This document shows, piece after piece, positions 7,687-15,422 of a stretch of 15,847 nt of DNA. The notes under the pieces are model-generated. The model made no database searches and was not told where the DNA came from. It saw nothing but the letters and a program-made list of their open reading frames with translations. The position numbers were made by a program, and so were the translations under genes. This DNA comes from Elusimicrobiota bacterium (GTDB taxonomy: Bacteria > CG03 > SLGR01 > PWQF01). Where the stretch lies: positions 1-15,847 of the forward strand of contig PWOI01000073.1 in assembly GCA_003557485.1 (NCBI GenBank), written 5' to 3'. The first letter of the stretch is position 1. The number at the start of each line of letters is the position of its first letter.

Positions 7687-8916
7687 TTATCTCTTCAGAG
7701 GAAATTTACGGCAGAGCTTTTTAACCTCACCGGCTGCATATAAAACGGTCTTATCATCTTTTTTCTTGATTATGTCGGTTATAAGCAGGGCTATCAGTTC
7801 CATCTCCCGGACACCCATTCCCCTTGTTGTAAGAGCGGGAGTCCCAAGCCGCAAACCGGAAGTCACCAGGGGTTTTTCCGGATCATACGGAATTGAATTT
7901 TTGTTCGCTATTATCCCGGCAGCCTGAAGAAGAGCCTCGGCCTCTTTACCGGTTATTCCCAGAGGCCTGAGATCAAGAAGAAGCAGGTGGGTTTCCGTTC
8001 CTCCCGTTACAAGAGTAACCCCCTGACTCTTAAGAGCTTCAGCAAGAGCCCGGGCATTTTCAGCCACTCCGGATGCATAGTTTTTAAAATCATCGGCAAG
8101 CGCATTTTTAAAGCAGACTGCTTTTGCGGCAATCACATGCATAAGAGGGCCTCCCTGGTTTCCGGGAAATACGCTGCGGTCTATATCCGCGGCATATTTT
8201 TCCCTGCACATTATCATACCGCCGCGCGGGCCCCTGAGAGTTTTATGAGTTGTAGTTGTAACAACATCACAGTAAGGAACGGGATCCGGATGCAACCCTG
8301 CTGCTACAAGACCGGCTATATGGGCTATATCGGCAAGAAGAAGCGCGCCGCACGAAGAGGCAATTTCTGAAAATTTCTCAAAATCTATTTTTGCCGGGTA
8401 GGCGGAGGCGCCGGTAACTATCAGGTCCGGTTTTTCTCTCATAGCTATTTCTTTAACTTCACTGTAATCTATAAGCTGGTCCTCTTTCCGCACTCCGTAA
8501 GGAATAATTTTAAAGTTTCTGCCGCTGAAGTTAAGCGGATGCCCGTGAGTAAGGTGTCCGCCGCAGGAAAGGTCCATGCCCATTATCTTCGCTCCTATCT
8601 TAAGCAGCGCAAGGTATGCAGCAATATTGGCCTGGCTTCCTGAATGGGGCTGAACATTGGCATGCTCGCATCCAAAAAGCTTTTTTGCCCGTTCTATTGC
8701 AAGAGTTTCAACCGTATCAACATTTTCACATCCCCCGTAATAACGTTTTCCCGGGTAGCCTTCTGCATACTTGTCGGTCATGCAAGAACCTGAAGCTTCA
8801 AGTATTTCGGCCGGCGCATAATTTTCCGACGCTATCATTTCAAGAGTAGTATTCTCGCGTTCTTCTTCTTTTTTAATGGCCCTGTAAACTTCTGGGTCTC
8901 TTTTTTTAATTTTCAT
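7687..8916 (-). CDS. glyA: Serine hydroxymethyltransferase
   Basis: GlyA is a PLP enzyme that converts serine and tetrahydrofolate to glycine and 5,10-methylenetetrahydrofolate, the main source of one-carbon units. The 409 residues fit the bacterial length. Clear signatures are TLEMIASEN near the N-terminus, [29 protein letters not shown] with Asp196 and His199, and the PLP lysine Lys225 in [14 protein letters not shown]. Near the C-terminus [15 protein letters not shown] is present. The ATG lies 11 bases inside the end of the phosphatase gene. Confidence 0.97.
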   Translation of the reverse strand: MKIKKRDPEVYRAIKKEEERENTTLEMIASENYAPAEILEASGSCMTDKYAEGYPGKRYYGGCENVDTVETLAIERAKKLFGCEHANVQPHSGSQANIAAYLALLKIGAKIMGMDLSCGGHLTHGHPLNFSGRNFKIIPYGVRKEDQLIDYSEVKEIAMREKPDLIVTGASAYPAKIDFEKFSEIASSCGALLLADIAHIAGLVAAGLHPDPVPYCDVVTTTTHKTLRGPRGGMIMCREKYAADIDRSVFPGNQGGPLMHVIAAKAVCFKNALADDFKNYASGVAENARALAEALKSQGVTLVTGGTETHLLLLDLRPLGITGKEAEALLQAAGIIANKNSIPYDPEKPLVTSGLRLGTPALTTRGMGVREMELIALLITDIIKKKDDKTVLYAAGEVKKLCRKFPLKR

Positions 8917-9364
8917 TTTTCAGTATCCGGATTATCCTTTCTATATATCTTTCTATCTGCCTGAATGCTCTCTCGTAAGCAGGTTTTCCGCACCCGATCG
9001 GGTCCTCTATATCTACAATTTCCCCGGCGGCATAGACGCTAAGCAGCTGCACCTTGCCCGCGGGTGGGTTAAACCTTGCTTTTATTTCCTCAACATGCGC
9101 TTGCGTCGCGGCAAGCACCACATCTGACGTCTCAATTATATCCCGGTCCATCATTTTTGGAGTATGGCCTTGGTAATCTATTCCCTCATCATCCATAACC
9201 TCTTTTAGGTCTCCTACTATATTGTAGTGCGGGTAAGCCGCTGTGCCTGCGGAATCAACTTCTACGCTGTTTATTCCTTCTCTTTTAAGAACGGCTCTCA
9301 AAAGCTGCTGGGCCATAACGCTGCGGCAGGTGTTTCCCGTACAGACAAAAGTTATTTTTTTCAC
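8906..9364 (-). CDS. Low-molecular-weight phosphatase, YwlE-like (probable protein-arginine phosphatase)
   Basis: The 152 residues form a small cytoplasmic phosphatase with the P-loop CTGNTCRS (nucleophile Cys8, Arg14) and the general-acid Asp121-Pro122. In B. subtilis YwlE the threonine in this loop (Thr11) favours phosphoarginine over phosphotyrosine; the equivalent here is Thr12, so arginine phosphatase activity is the best guess, though the protein could act on tyrosine. No McsB-type arginine kinase is in the window. The start is GTG, overlapping the tsaC stop as GTGA. Its place between tsaC and glyA mirrors B. subtilis, where ywlE lies between ywlC and glyA. Confidence 0.88.
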   Translation of the reverse strand: MKKITFVCTGNTCRSVMAQQLLRAVLKREGINSVEVDSAGTAAYPHYNIVGDLKEVMDDEGIDYQGHTPKMMDRDIIETSDVVLAATQAHVEEIKARFNPPAGKVQLLSVYAAGEIVDIEDPIGCGKPAYERAFRQIERYIERIIRILKNEN

Positions 9365-9891
9365 TGCCTTACAATGTTGCGGGAGGAGCCCGTTATATCT
9401 ATAACCGAAGAAGGTTTGCCGTCAGGCCTGACTCCAAGGTCGTCTATTACATCACACTTTTCTCTGATATCCCGGCATACCTGGTTTACCTGGACAGGCG
9501 CGGGCTCACCGGAAACATTTGCGCTTGTAGCGCATAGCGGTCCGGTTATTTCCATAAGCCTGAGAAGCGGAGGGCAATCAGGCATCCTTAAACCGATTGT
9601 TTCATCCTCTTTAGTTTTCATTATAAGAGTTACCGCTCCGGGCCAGTTTTCCCTGCATATTTTTTCAATTTCTTCATTCTTTTCCACCCATTTCCAGACC
9701 CATTCAATTGAAGGGATCAGAAGAGCAAGTGGTTTGGAGAGATCCCTTTTCTTCATTTCATAAATTCTTTCTATTGCTCCGGTATTGCCCGGAAGAGCGG
9801 CAAGGCCGCAGACTGTATCCGTAGATATCAGTACTACCTCGCCTTTTTTAAGCGCCTCGGCTGTTTTGTAGATTCTTGTTTTTGTGTTCAT
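9361..9891 (-). CDS. tsaC: L-threonylcarbamoyladenylate synthase (TsaC/YrdC type)
   Basis: TsaC makes threonylcarbamoyl-AMP from threonine, bicarbonate and ATP, the first step of t6A at position 37 of ANN-decoding tRNAs. The 176 residues cover only the YrdC domain, without the C-terminal Sua5 domain. I see ISTDTVCGLAA at 22-32, the basic KKRDLSKPLALL at 47-58, WPGAVTLI, and SANVSGEPA at 123-131. The ATG overlaps the argJ stop (ATGA) and the stop overlaps the GTG of the next gene. The partner genes tsaB, tsaD and tsaE are not in the window. Confidence 0.94.
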   Translation of the reverse strand: MNTKTRIYKTAEALKKGEVVLISTDTVCGLAALPGNTGAIERIYEMKKRDLSKPLALLIPSIEWVWKWVEKNEEIEKICRENWPGAVTLIMKTKEDETIGLRMPDCPPLLRLMEITGPLCATSANVSGEPAPVQVNQVCRDIREKCDVIDDLGVRPDGKPSSVIDITGSSRNIVRQ

Positions 9892-11051
9892 GTTACATAG
9901 TGAGCATTTATTCTTACATATTCAGGAGTATAATCGCAGGTGTATACCCTTGATTTACCCTTACCCGACCCCAGTACGATATCAAGTTCGTACTTTGAAC
10001 CCTGAAGAACTTCCCTTAGCTGCGCCAAACACGCAGAGGCAGGTTTTCCTTCGGTTACCCAGCTTACTCCGTTGGCGTAAATTGAAAAACACGAAAGATT
10101 TACATCAATGCCAGCAGCTCCGATAGCGCTGGCAATCCTGCCCCAGTTAGGCGAAGCCCCGTAAAACGCTGTCTTGCAGAGAGGCGAAACTGCTATGGCC
10201 CTGGCCGCTTTCTGCGCCTGGCTGTCGCTGTCTGTTCCCCGGACTTTGATTTTAACCATTTTTGAGGCGCCCTCCCCGTCAGAAGCAAGCATTTCGGCAA
10301 GCGCTTTGCAGACTCTTTCCAGGCATCCGTAAAAAATATCATAGCTTTTACTTTTCTTTTCAATCTGCCTGTGTGGAGCCTTTCCGCTGGAAAGAAGAAA
10401 AACCGTATCGTTTGTAGAAGTATCGCCGTCCACTATGACGCAGTTGAAACTTTTATCCGATACTTCTTTAACTGCCGTCTGAAGCATCTCCTTGCTAAGG
10501 TTCGCATCGGTTACAATAAAAGCAAGCATAGTAGCCATTTGAGGAGCAATCATTCCGGCCCCCTTGGCGGCTCCGAAAACTGTAATCTTTTGCCCCCCTA
10601 TTTCACAGGTGCCCCAGGCAGTTTTTTCTCTTGTATCGGTCGTCATTATGGCCTTTGCAAACTCAACAGGTTTTACCGAGTCCCTTTCTGCACAGAGAGC
10701 GTCAATGTTTTCTTCCGCACAATTTATATGTTTTCCTATTACACCGGTGGAAGCGGCAAGTATTGTTTCGGGAGGAAAAGAGGTTCTTTTGCTTACCGAA
10801 CCGATAAGCTCTTCAAGTTTTTCCCTGCCTGCGGGGCCGGTAGCTGCGTTAGCGCTTCCCCTGTTTACCAGAACGGCTTTATGTAGCTTTTCGGCAAGTA
10901 TTTCACTGGAGTATAAAACAGGGTGGGCCTTCAGTTTATTGGTTGTGAAAACCGCCGCGGCTTTCATCCCGTCCGGAGCAGTTATAAGCGCAAGACTGTC
11001 TGAATCTTCCGATACTATGCCGTTTATTCCGAAACCTGCCGGAAAATCCAT
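9888..11051 (-). CDS. argJ: Ornithine acetyltransferase / glutamate N-acetyltransferase
   Basis: ArgJ moves the acetyl group from N-acetylornithine to glutamate, closing the acetyl cycle of arginine synthesis; some members also use acetyl-CoA. The precursor cleaves itself before a threonine, here Thr174 in KGAGMIAPQMATMLAF, which becomes the N-terminal nucleophile of the beta chain. The oxyanion STGVIG is at 101-106. I chose the ATG at 11051 (387 residues): it lies one base after the argC stop, has AAGGA upstream, and starts at the family-like DFPAGFGINGIV. A start at 11090 would add 13 unrelated residues inside argC. Whether it is mono- or bifunctional cannot be read by eye; no argA or argB is present here. 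Confidence 0.95.
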   Translation of the reverse strand: MDFPAGFGINGIVSEDSDSLALITAPDGMKAAAVFTTNKLKAHPVLYSSEILAEKLHKAVLVNRGSANAATGPAGREKLEELIGSVSKRTSFPPETILAASTGVIGKHINCAEENIDALCAERDSVKPVEFAKAIMTTDTREKTAWGTCEIGGQKITVFGAAKGAGMIAPQMATMLAFIVTDANLSKEMLQTAVKEVSDKSFNCVIVDGDTSTNDTVFLLSSGKAPHRQIEKKSKSYDIFYGCLERVCKALAEMLASDGEGASKMVKIKVRGTDSDSQAQKAARAIAVSPLCKTAFYGASPNWGRIASAIGAAGIDVNLSCFSIYANGVSWVTEGKPASACLAQLREVLQGSKYELDIVLGSGKGKSRVYTCDYTPEYVRINAHYVT

Positions 11052-11052
11052 A

Positions 11053-12084
11053 TTACCGCAGTCCTTCGGACTCCCCGAATCCCATGGCAATATTCATGTT
11101 CTGAACCGCCTGGCCGGAGGCTCCTTTTATAAGGTTATCGATAGAAGCTATTATTACTGCAGCGTTCTGCTCTTTTGAGACAGCGGCTCCGATGCCGCAG
11201 TTGTTTGTACCGACCGTATCGGATGTCTGGGGAAACTTGCCTTCGGGATATATATTTATGAAGGGTTTTTCTTTATAATATTTTGCATAAATACCGTGAA
11301 GCTCGCTGCAGTCAAGTTTTTCCGAGAGTGGCGCATATATGTTAGCCAGTATCCCTCTTTCAACAGGAATAAGATGGGGACAGAAAACAAGGTTTTCCCA
11401 TTTAACGCCGGCAGCGTGCTTAATGAAAGAAGTTATTTCTTTCATATGCCTGTGGCTGTTTACCTTGTATGGTGTTATGTTTTCATATCTTTTTGCAAAC
11501 AGGAACTCATCGTGCAGTTTTTTACCGGCGCCGGATATGCCGGATTTAGCGTCAGCAAAAGCAGGGCCTTTCAACACTCCTTCCTTTACAAGCGGGAAAA
11601 GGGAAAGAATCACCGCAGTAGCATAGCAGCCGGGGTTTGCTATCAGTTCTGCTTTTTCTATTTCCCGGGGATTAATTTCGGGTATACCGTAAACGGCTTT
11701 CTTCAGGTTTTCCCTGTCAGTGTGGGGTATCCCGTACACATCTTCATATTCCCTGTAATCCGAAAACCTGTAATCGGCAGACATATCCACTGCGAGAATT
11801 TTCTTTTCCGAAAGAGCCGGAACATATTTCATGGAAGTTTCGTGAGGAAGAGCAAGAAAGACAGCGTCCGAATTATCTTCAATCTTATCTGTGGAGGGAG
11901 CCTCAAGTTTCATATCCAGCATTCCCTTCAATGAGGGAAAAATGTCAGATATATTCCTTCCCTCGTGAGTCCTGGAATAAATACGGTTTATTTCCATGCT
12001 TGGGTGCCCGTGAAGTATTTTTAACAATTCCCTGCCGGTAAAACCTGTTGCCCCGTAAACTGAAACTTTTACTTTATCCTTCAT
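11053..12084 (-). CDS. argC: N-acetyl-gamma-glutamyl-phosphate reductase
   Basis: ArgC reduces N-acetylglutamyl phosphate to the semialdehyde with NADPH, the third step of arginine synthesis. The 343 residues match the family: the dinucleotide fold YGATGFTGRELLKIL at 10-24, LALPHE, DMSADYRF, the catalytic Cys153 in NPGCYAT, and DAKSGISGAGK. The C-terminal IDNLIKGASGQAVQNMN is typical. The ATG overlaps the stop of the Yip1-like gene (ATGA), and argJ starts one base after its stop. Confidence 0.97.
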   Translation of the reverse strand: MKDKVKVSVYGATGFTGRELLKILHGHPSMEINRIYSRTHEGRNISDIFPSLKGMLDMKLEAPSTDKIEDNSDAVFLALPHETSMKYVPALSEKKILAVDMSADYRFSDYREYEDVYGIPHTDRENLKKAVYGIPEINPREIEKAELIANPGCYATAVILSLFPLVKEGVLKGPAFADAKSGISGAGKKLHDEFLFAKRYENITPYKVNSHRHMKEITSFIKHAAGVKWENLVFCPHLIPVERGILANIYAPLSEKLDCSELHGIYAKYYKEKPFINIYPEGKFPQTSDTVGTNNCGIGAAVSKEQNAAVIIASIDNLIKGASGQAVQNMNIAMGFGESEGLR

Positions 12085-12641
12085 AAAACTACCGATATAA
12101 GTCCCGCGCTTAAAAATATTAAAACAGAAAAAATTAAAGCGCCCAACACAAGCCAGGGCGTAAGCAGTACAACTATTGCTTTGCCCGGCGCAAGCCCGTA
12201 AAAATAACTTATAAGTTTAAGCTGCAGGACAGCCATATAAAACAGAGCAGCGAAGAAAAAAAAGAAATAAGCGGCAGTTCCGAGCCAGGCCTTACTGATC
12301 AGAGCTGCCGGAACAAGAAAACAGAGTGGAGCCAGTGTATAAAGAAGTCCTTTGAAAGTCATGGCAGGATTGCCCCTGCCCCCTATGATTTCAGCAAAAT
12401 AATGATAAGAAGCGGCAGCTATAAAAATAAAAATAAAACATACAATAGAACGTATTCCCACTCCCCAGGTAACCATAAAATAGGAAACAGGCCGGGGTAT
12501 CCCTATAACCAGCCCCATTGCAACTATGCAGGAAAGCGAGGCTGCGGCAAGAACAATGATTCCCCCGTATCCCGGGTCTCGCCGCGACATGCGGTATATC
12601 GTTTCGGAAGGAAAAAAGACCAGGTCGAGGAAGTTCTTCAT
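12081..12641 (-). CDS. Yip1-like integral membrane protein
   Basis: The 186 residues are strongly hydrophobic, with about five membrane spans. A central segment, YFAEIIGGRGNPAMTFKGLL, followed by a span starting TLAPLC, resembles the conserved loop of Yip1/YIPF-domain proteins, whose bacterial members have no settled function. No catalytic motif is visible. It overlaps sppA upstream and argC downstream by four bases each (ATGA), so it is probably made together with the membrane peptidase; a shared role in membrane protein turnover is only a guess. The family call rests on one motif and the hydropathy pattern. Confidence 0.7.
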   Translation of the reverse strand: MKNFLDLVFFPSETIYRMSRRDPGYGGIIVLAAASLSCIVAMGLVIGIPRPVSYFMVTWGVGIRSIVCFIFIFIAAASYHYFAEIIGGRGNPAMTFKGLLYTLAPLCFLVPAALISKAWLGTAAYFFFFFAALFYMAVLQLKLISYFYGLAPGKAIVVLLTPWLVLGALIFSVLIFLSAGLISVVL

Positions 12642-13570
12642 CTTGGAGTATAAAGATAACTGATCCCGCTATATTTATCCTGAGAGGGAAGAAGCAGATG
12701 GCTATCATGCCTGGAAAACAGCCTTATTATACTGCCGATGTCATAATATCTTTCACGGACAATTGACGCATCGGTTATTCCGGCAAGTTCTTCAGCTATA
12801 GCGATCGAGTCCGAAAAGTCACCTATATCATCAATAAGGTTGAGTTCCAGCGCCCGGCGGCCCGTATAAACCTGACCCCTGGCCATATCAAGAACCTCAT
12901 CATAAGGCATATCCCTTCCCAGGGACACGGTATTTACAAACTGCTCAAAAGCGTCATCAACCATTTCCTGTAGGTATTCTTTCTCCGGTTCTGTAAGAGG
13001 CCTGTGGAAAGAACCGGTATCCTTGTACTCTCCGCTTTTTATTGTTTCTATCTGTATGCCCAGTTTATCAAGAAGACGGGAAAAATCACCGCTTGCCATA
13101 ATAACGCCTATGCTTCCTACTATACTTCCTTCGTTTGCAATTATCATATCGGCCGGCGCGGCAATATAGTATCCTCCGGAAGCTCCGAGGTCCGCTATGG
13201 ATGCAACTACAGGTTTTCCGGCTGCTTTTACCCTTTCTATTTCATTAACTATTTCCTGAACAGCACCAATCGATCCGCCAGGGCTGTTGATTCTGATTAT
13301 TACTGCTTTTATAGTGTTGTCTTTCCGGTAGTTTTCGAGTGTGCTGATAATACGCTCGGCTCCACGCCGCGCGGTAAAACCGGTATCGGTAAATGGAAAG
13401 TATATCTCCCCGCTGACAGAAACCACACCTATCCTTTCGCGGTGGGTTCTTGTCCTGGTTATAGAAGTACCGGGAAGTTTTCTGTCTGAATGGATTAAAT
13501 AAATGCCGGATGCCAATGACACCAGCAGCAGAAAAATTACCGCTGCATGTGAAATTTTTCTGGCCGGCAT
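12638..13570 (-). CDS. sppA: Signal peptide peptidase SppA (S49 family)
   Basis: SppA-type S49 serine peptidases cut leftover signal peptides and other peptides at the outer face of the membrane. The 310-residue size fits the short, single-domain B. subtilis type. Residues 8-26 form one signal anchor. The catalytic serine is Ser131 in DLGASGGYYIA and the lysine is Lys183 in KSGEYKD; the spacing of 52 equals that of Ser147 and Lys199 in B. subtilis SppA. INSPGGS at 95-101 and EGSIVGSIGV are further family marks. The gene starts one base after the rpsI stop. Confidence 0.94.
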   Translation of the reverse strand: MPARKISHAAVIFLLLVSLASGIYLIHSDRKLPGTSITRTRTHRERIGVVSVSGEIYFPFTDTGFTARRGAERIISTLENYRKDNTIKAVIIRINSPGGSIGAVQEIVNEIERVKAAGKPVVASIADLGASGGYYIAAPADMIIANEGSIVGSIGVIMASGDFSRLLDKLGIQIETIKSGEYKDTGSFHRPLTEPEKEYLQEMVDDAFEQFVNTVSLGRDMPYDEVLDMARGQVYTGRRALELNLIDDIGDFSDSIAIAEELAGITDASIVRERYYDIGSIIRLFSRHDSHLLLPSQDKYSGISYLYTPR

Positions 13571-13571
13571 T

Positions 13572-13982
13572 TTATCTCTTAGAGTACTGTTCTTTCTTTC
13601 GCGCTTTGCGGCGTCCCGGTTTCTTTCTCTCTACTACTCTGGAATCTCTTGTAAGAAACCCGGATGCCCGGAGCTTTTTTCTTGTCTCCTCGTCCATCTG
13701 GGATAGAGCCCTGGATAACCCCAGCTTTATTGACTCGGCCTGTCCTTTGTTTCCGCCGCCATTGACGTTAACTTTTATTATGCAAGGTTTTTCATAACCT
13801 AGAAAACCCAGAGGACTTTTTGCAGTTTTCACGAGATCTCCGCGGCCGCTGAAATACTTATCAACGGGCATTTTATTTACAATAAATTCACTTTTTGAAC
13901 CGGCGGAAGGAGAGAAATAAACCCTTGCTACGCTGGATTTTCTTCTTCCTACAGCATTCAGGTATTCCATAGTTTTAGTCAT
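13572..13982 (-). CDS. rpsI: 30S ribosomal protein S9
   Basis: S9 sits in the head of the small subunit, its C-terminal tail reaching the P-site tRNA. The 136 residues show the family opening AVGRRKSSVARVY, the VNVNGGGNKGQAESIKLGLSRAL region (residues not given in full here) and the basic tail ending QYSKR. I chose the ATG at 13982 because it begins at the family N-terminus, lies one base after the rplM stop and has AGGAGG at 13995-14000, 12 bases upstream. A start at 14018 would add 12 residues within rplM. Confidence 0.98.
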   Translation of the reverse strand: MTKTMEYLNAVGRRKSSVARVYFSPSAGSKSEFIVNKMPVDKYFSGRGDLVKTAKSPLGFLGYEKPCIIKVNVNGGGNKGQAESIKLGLSRALSQMDEETRKKLRASGFLTRDSRVVERKKPGRRKARKKEQYSKR

Positions 13983-13983
13983 T

Positions 13984-14385
13984 TTAAATCTTTGCCTCCT
14001 CGGGTTTCTGGGATTCATGAGGATGTTCGCTGCCGGAATAAACTTTAAGGCGTTTTATCATCCTTGATGCGAGCTTATTTTTCGGGAGCATCCCCTTTAC
14101 CGCATGAGTTATTATAAAATCAGGGTGTTTCTCTCTTATTTCACGTATTGTTTTTGTTTTTGACTTTCCCGGACGCGTAGAAGGAAAAAAGTACTCTTTA
14201 TCAACGGCCTTATTTCCACTCAGCTTTATCTGATCCGCATCGGTTACTATTACAAACGCACCCTTATCTTCATGGGGAAGATAATCGGGCCTGTCTTTAC
14301 CCATAAGGAGCCGCGCAATCCTGGTAGCAAGACGCCCCAGAACCCTCTCCTTTGCACTGACGATATACCATTTTCTTTCATTCAT
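13984..14385 (-). CDS. rplM: 50S ribosomal protein L13
   Basis: L13 is an early-assembling large-subunit protein, normally paired with rpsI as here. The 133 residues show KWYIVSAKERVLGRLAT near the start, LPHEDKGAFVIV, LSGNK, HAVKGMLPKNKL and LKVYSGSEHPH. The N-terminus is about nine residues shorter than in E. coli. It cannot be extended: an in-frame TGA lies at 14419-14421 and no ATG, GTG or TTG lies between. The nearest Shine-Dalgarno-like sequence, AGGGAG, is 20 or more bases before the ATG, too far to be normal, and it lies inside the spacer of a predicted promoter, so a very short 5' leader is possible. Confidence 0.97.
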   Translation of the reverse strand: MNERKWYIVSAKERVLGRLATRIARLLMGKDRPDYLPHEDKGAFVIVTDADQIKLSGNKAVDKEYFFPSTRPGKSKTKTIREIREKHPDFIITHAVKGMLPKNKLASRMIKRLKVYSGSEHPHESQKPEEAKI

Positions 14386-14394
14386 AGTTTTGTT

Positions 14395-14422
14395 ATTGTA
14401 TAAATATCTCCCTAAAAGTCAA
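14395..14422 (-). promoter_or_regulatory. Predicted sigma70-type promoter of rplM, close to the start codon
   Basis: On the minus strand, TTGACT (14417-14422) and TACAAT (14395-14400) are separated by 16 bases, each matching the consensus in five of six positions. The -10 box ends nine bases before the rplM ATG, which puts the expected start of transcription about one to five bases before the codon. No start site is proven, and read-through from the tRNA-His promoter could also supply the gene. Confidence 0.6.
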
Positions 14423-14460
14423 ATACACCAAAAAACCTTATTTTAAATACAAGAGAAAAG

Positions 14461-14536
14461 TGGGGTGGATGACCGGATTTGAACCGGCGGCCACCTGGGC
14501 CACAACCAGGTGCTCTGCCACTGAGCTACACCCACC
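14461..14536 (-). tRNA. tRNA-His (anticodon GTG), CCA encoded
   Basis: The minus strand folds as a full cloverleaf. The acceptor stem GTGGGTG pairs with CATCCAC (one G-U), and an extra 5' G at 14536 faces C73, the hallmark of tRNA-His. The D arm contains AGCTCAGTGGCAGAGC, the anticodon arm is CCTGG-TTGTGGC-CCAGG, reading GTG, and the T arm is GCCGG-TTCAAAT-CCGGT. CCA is encoded at 14461-14463. A strong promoter lies just upstream. No hairpin plus T-run terminator is seen between it and rplM. Confidence 0.97.
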
Positions 14537-14552
14537 ACTAATTTCGAAGTGG

Positions 14553-14581
14553 ATTATATCACTTAATGCTCAAAATTTCAA
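14553..14581 (-). promoter_or_regulatory. Predicted sigma70-type promoter of tRNA-His
   Basis: TTGAAA (14576-14581) and a perfect TATAAT (14553-14558) are spaced by 17 bases on the minus strand. The expected start near 14546 leaves about ten bases before the mature tRNA 5' end. This is the best promoter match in the window. Confidence 0.78.
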
Positions 14582-14588
14582 ATTCAAA

Positions 14589-14617
14589 TTGCAAAGCCTT
14601 TCCTTATTTGATATATT
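14589..14617 (+). promoter_or_regulatory. Predicted promoter of the SIMPL-domain gene
   Basis: TTGCAA (14589-14594) and TATATT (14612-14617) are 17 bases apart on the plus strand, matching four and five of six consensus bases. The expected start near 14624 would give a leader of about 30 bases carrying the GGGAGG ribosome site. Its -35 box lies seven bases from the -35 box of the divergent tRNA-His promoter. Confidence 0.5.
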
Positions 14618-14654
14618 TATACCTAAATATAAGGCATCCGGGGAGGTAAATATA

Positions 14655-15422
14655 ATGGATAAAAAACTAAAAAATGCAGTTTTGATTGTTGGAATAGTCC
14701 TTCTTGTATCTCTGACAGTTCTTGTTAATGTTATAATAAGCAACCAGAGCCTTAAGTCAAATTTTATCGGATTGGATTCCCAGCGCCTTCCTTCCATACA
14801 GGTCTCCGGAGAGGCATCGGTATATGCTGCACCTGATACAGCCCGTATATCTTTTTCGGTTATTACTGAATCTGAAGATACGGCAGGAGCAATTACCGAA
14901 AATAACCGGAAAACCGGGGCCGTGATTGATTATCTTAAAGAAGAAGGAATTGAAGAAAAAAATATCCGCACTTCAGGATTCAGCCTCCGGCCTCTCCAGC
15001 AAAGAAAGAGGGATCCCCATACGGGACTCTCAAAAACCGAAATTTACGGGTACCGGGCAACAAATACAGTTGAAGTTGAAGTAAAGGACCTTGAAAAGAC
15101 AGGAACTATAACGGGCGGAGCCGTTAGGGCCGGGGCAAATTCGGTCAGAGGGCTTCTTTTTATTGTCAGCAACGAAGAGGAGTTCAAAAAACAGGCGCGC
15201 GAAAAAGCCGTCAATCGGGCCAGGGAAATGGCGCAGGAAATTGCCCTTTCACTGGACGCATCGCTTGGAAGAATAATAAGTTTTTCAGAAGACAGAGGTT
15301 TCCGCGCACCTATGGCAAGGCACCTTATGATGGAAGCGGCCGATACAGCTTACGAAGTACCCATGGAGCCGGGGGAAAACGAGATAAAGGTCAGAGTCTC
15401 GCTGGAATACGAAATAAGATAA
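14655..15422 (+). CDS. SIMPL-domain (YggE/DUF541 family) secreted or anchored protein
   Basis: The 255 residues start with a lysine-rich end and one hydrophobic span at about 8-29, read as a signal anchor, followed by a SIMPL (DUF541) domain from about 47 to the end. Family marks are the opening IQVSGEASVYAAPDTARISFSV (here split by eye), GIEEKNIRTSGFSL near the middle, YGYRATNTVEVEV, and AREKAVNRAREMAQEIA. E. coli YggE is linked to oxidative stress, but the biochemical role of the family is unsettled. The ATG at 14655 is chosen because GGGAGG at 14641-14646 lies eight bases upstream and the membrane span follows at once; a start at 14460 would run through the tRNA-His gene. It is the only plus-strand gene here and its TAA abuts the stop of the kinase gene. 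Confidence 0.9.
   Translation: MDKKLKNAVLIVGIVLLVSLTVLVNVIISNQSLKSNFIGLDSQRLPSIQVSGEASVYAAPDTARISFSVITESEDTAGAITENNRKTGAVIDYLKEEGIEEKNIRTSGFSLRPLQQRKRDPHTGLSKTEIYGYRATNTVEVEVKDLEKTGTITGGAVRAGANSVRGLLFIVSNEEEFKKQAREKAVNRAREMAQEIALSLDASLGRIISFSEDRGFRAPMARHLMMEAADTAYEVPMEPGENEIKVRVSLEYEIR

Noticed and set aside
11296-11934. Plus-strand 212-codon open frame
   Set aside because: It is the antisense of argC; composition is Phe/Tyr/Ser rich with no domain.
14460-14654. Upstream extension of the SIMPL gene by 65 codons
   Set aside because: It runs through the antisense of the tRNA-His gene, has no family match, and a good ribosome site plus signal anchor support the start at 14655.
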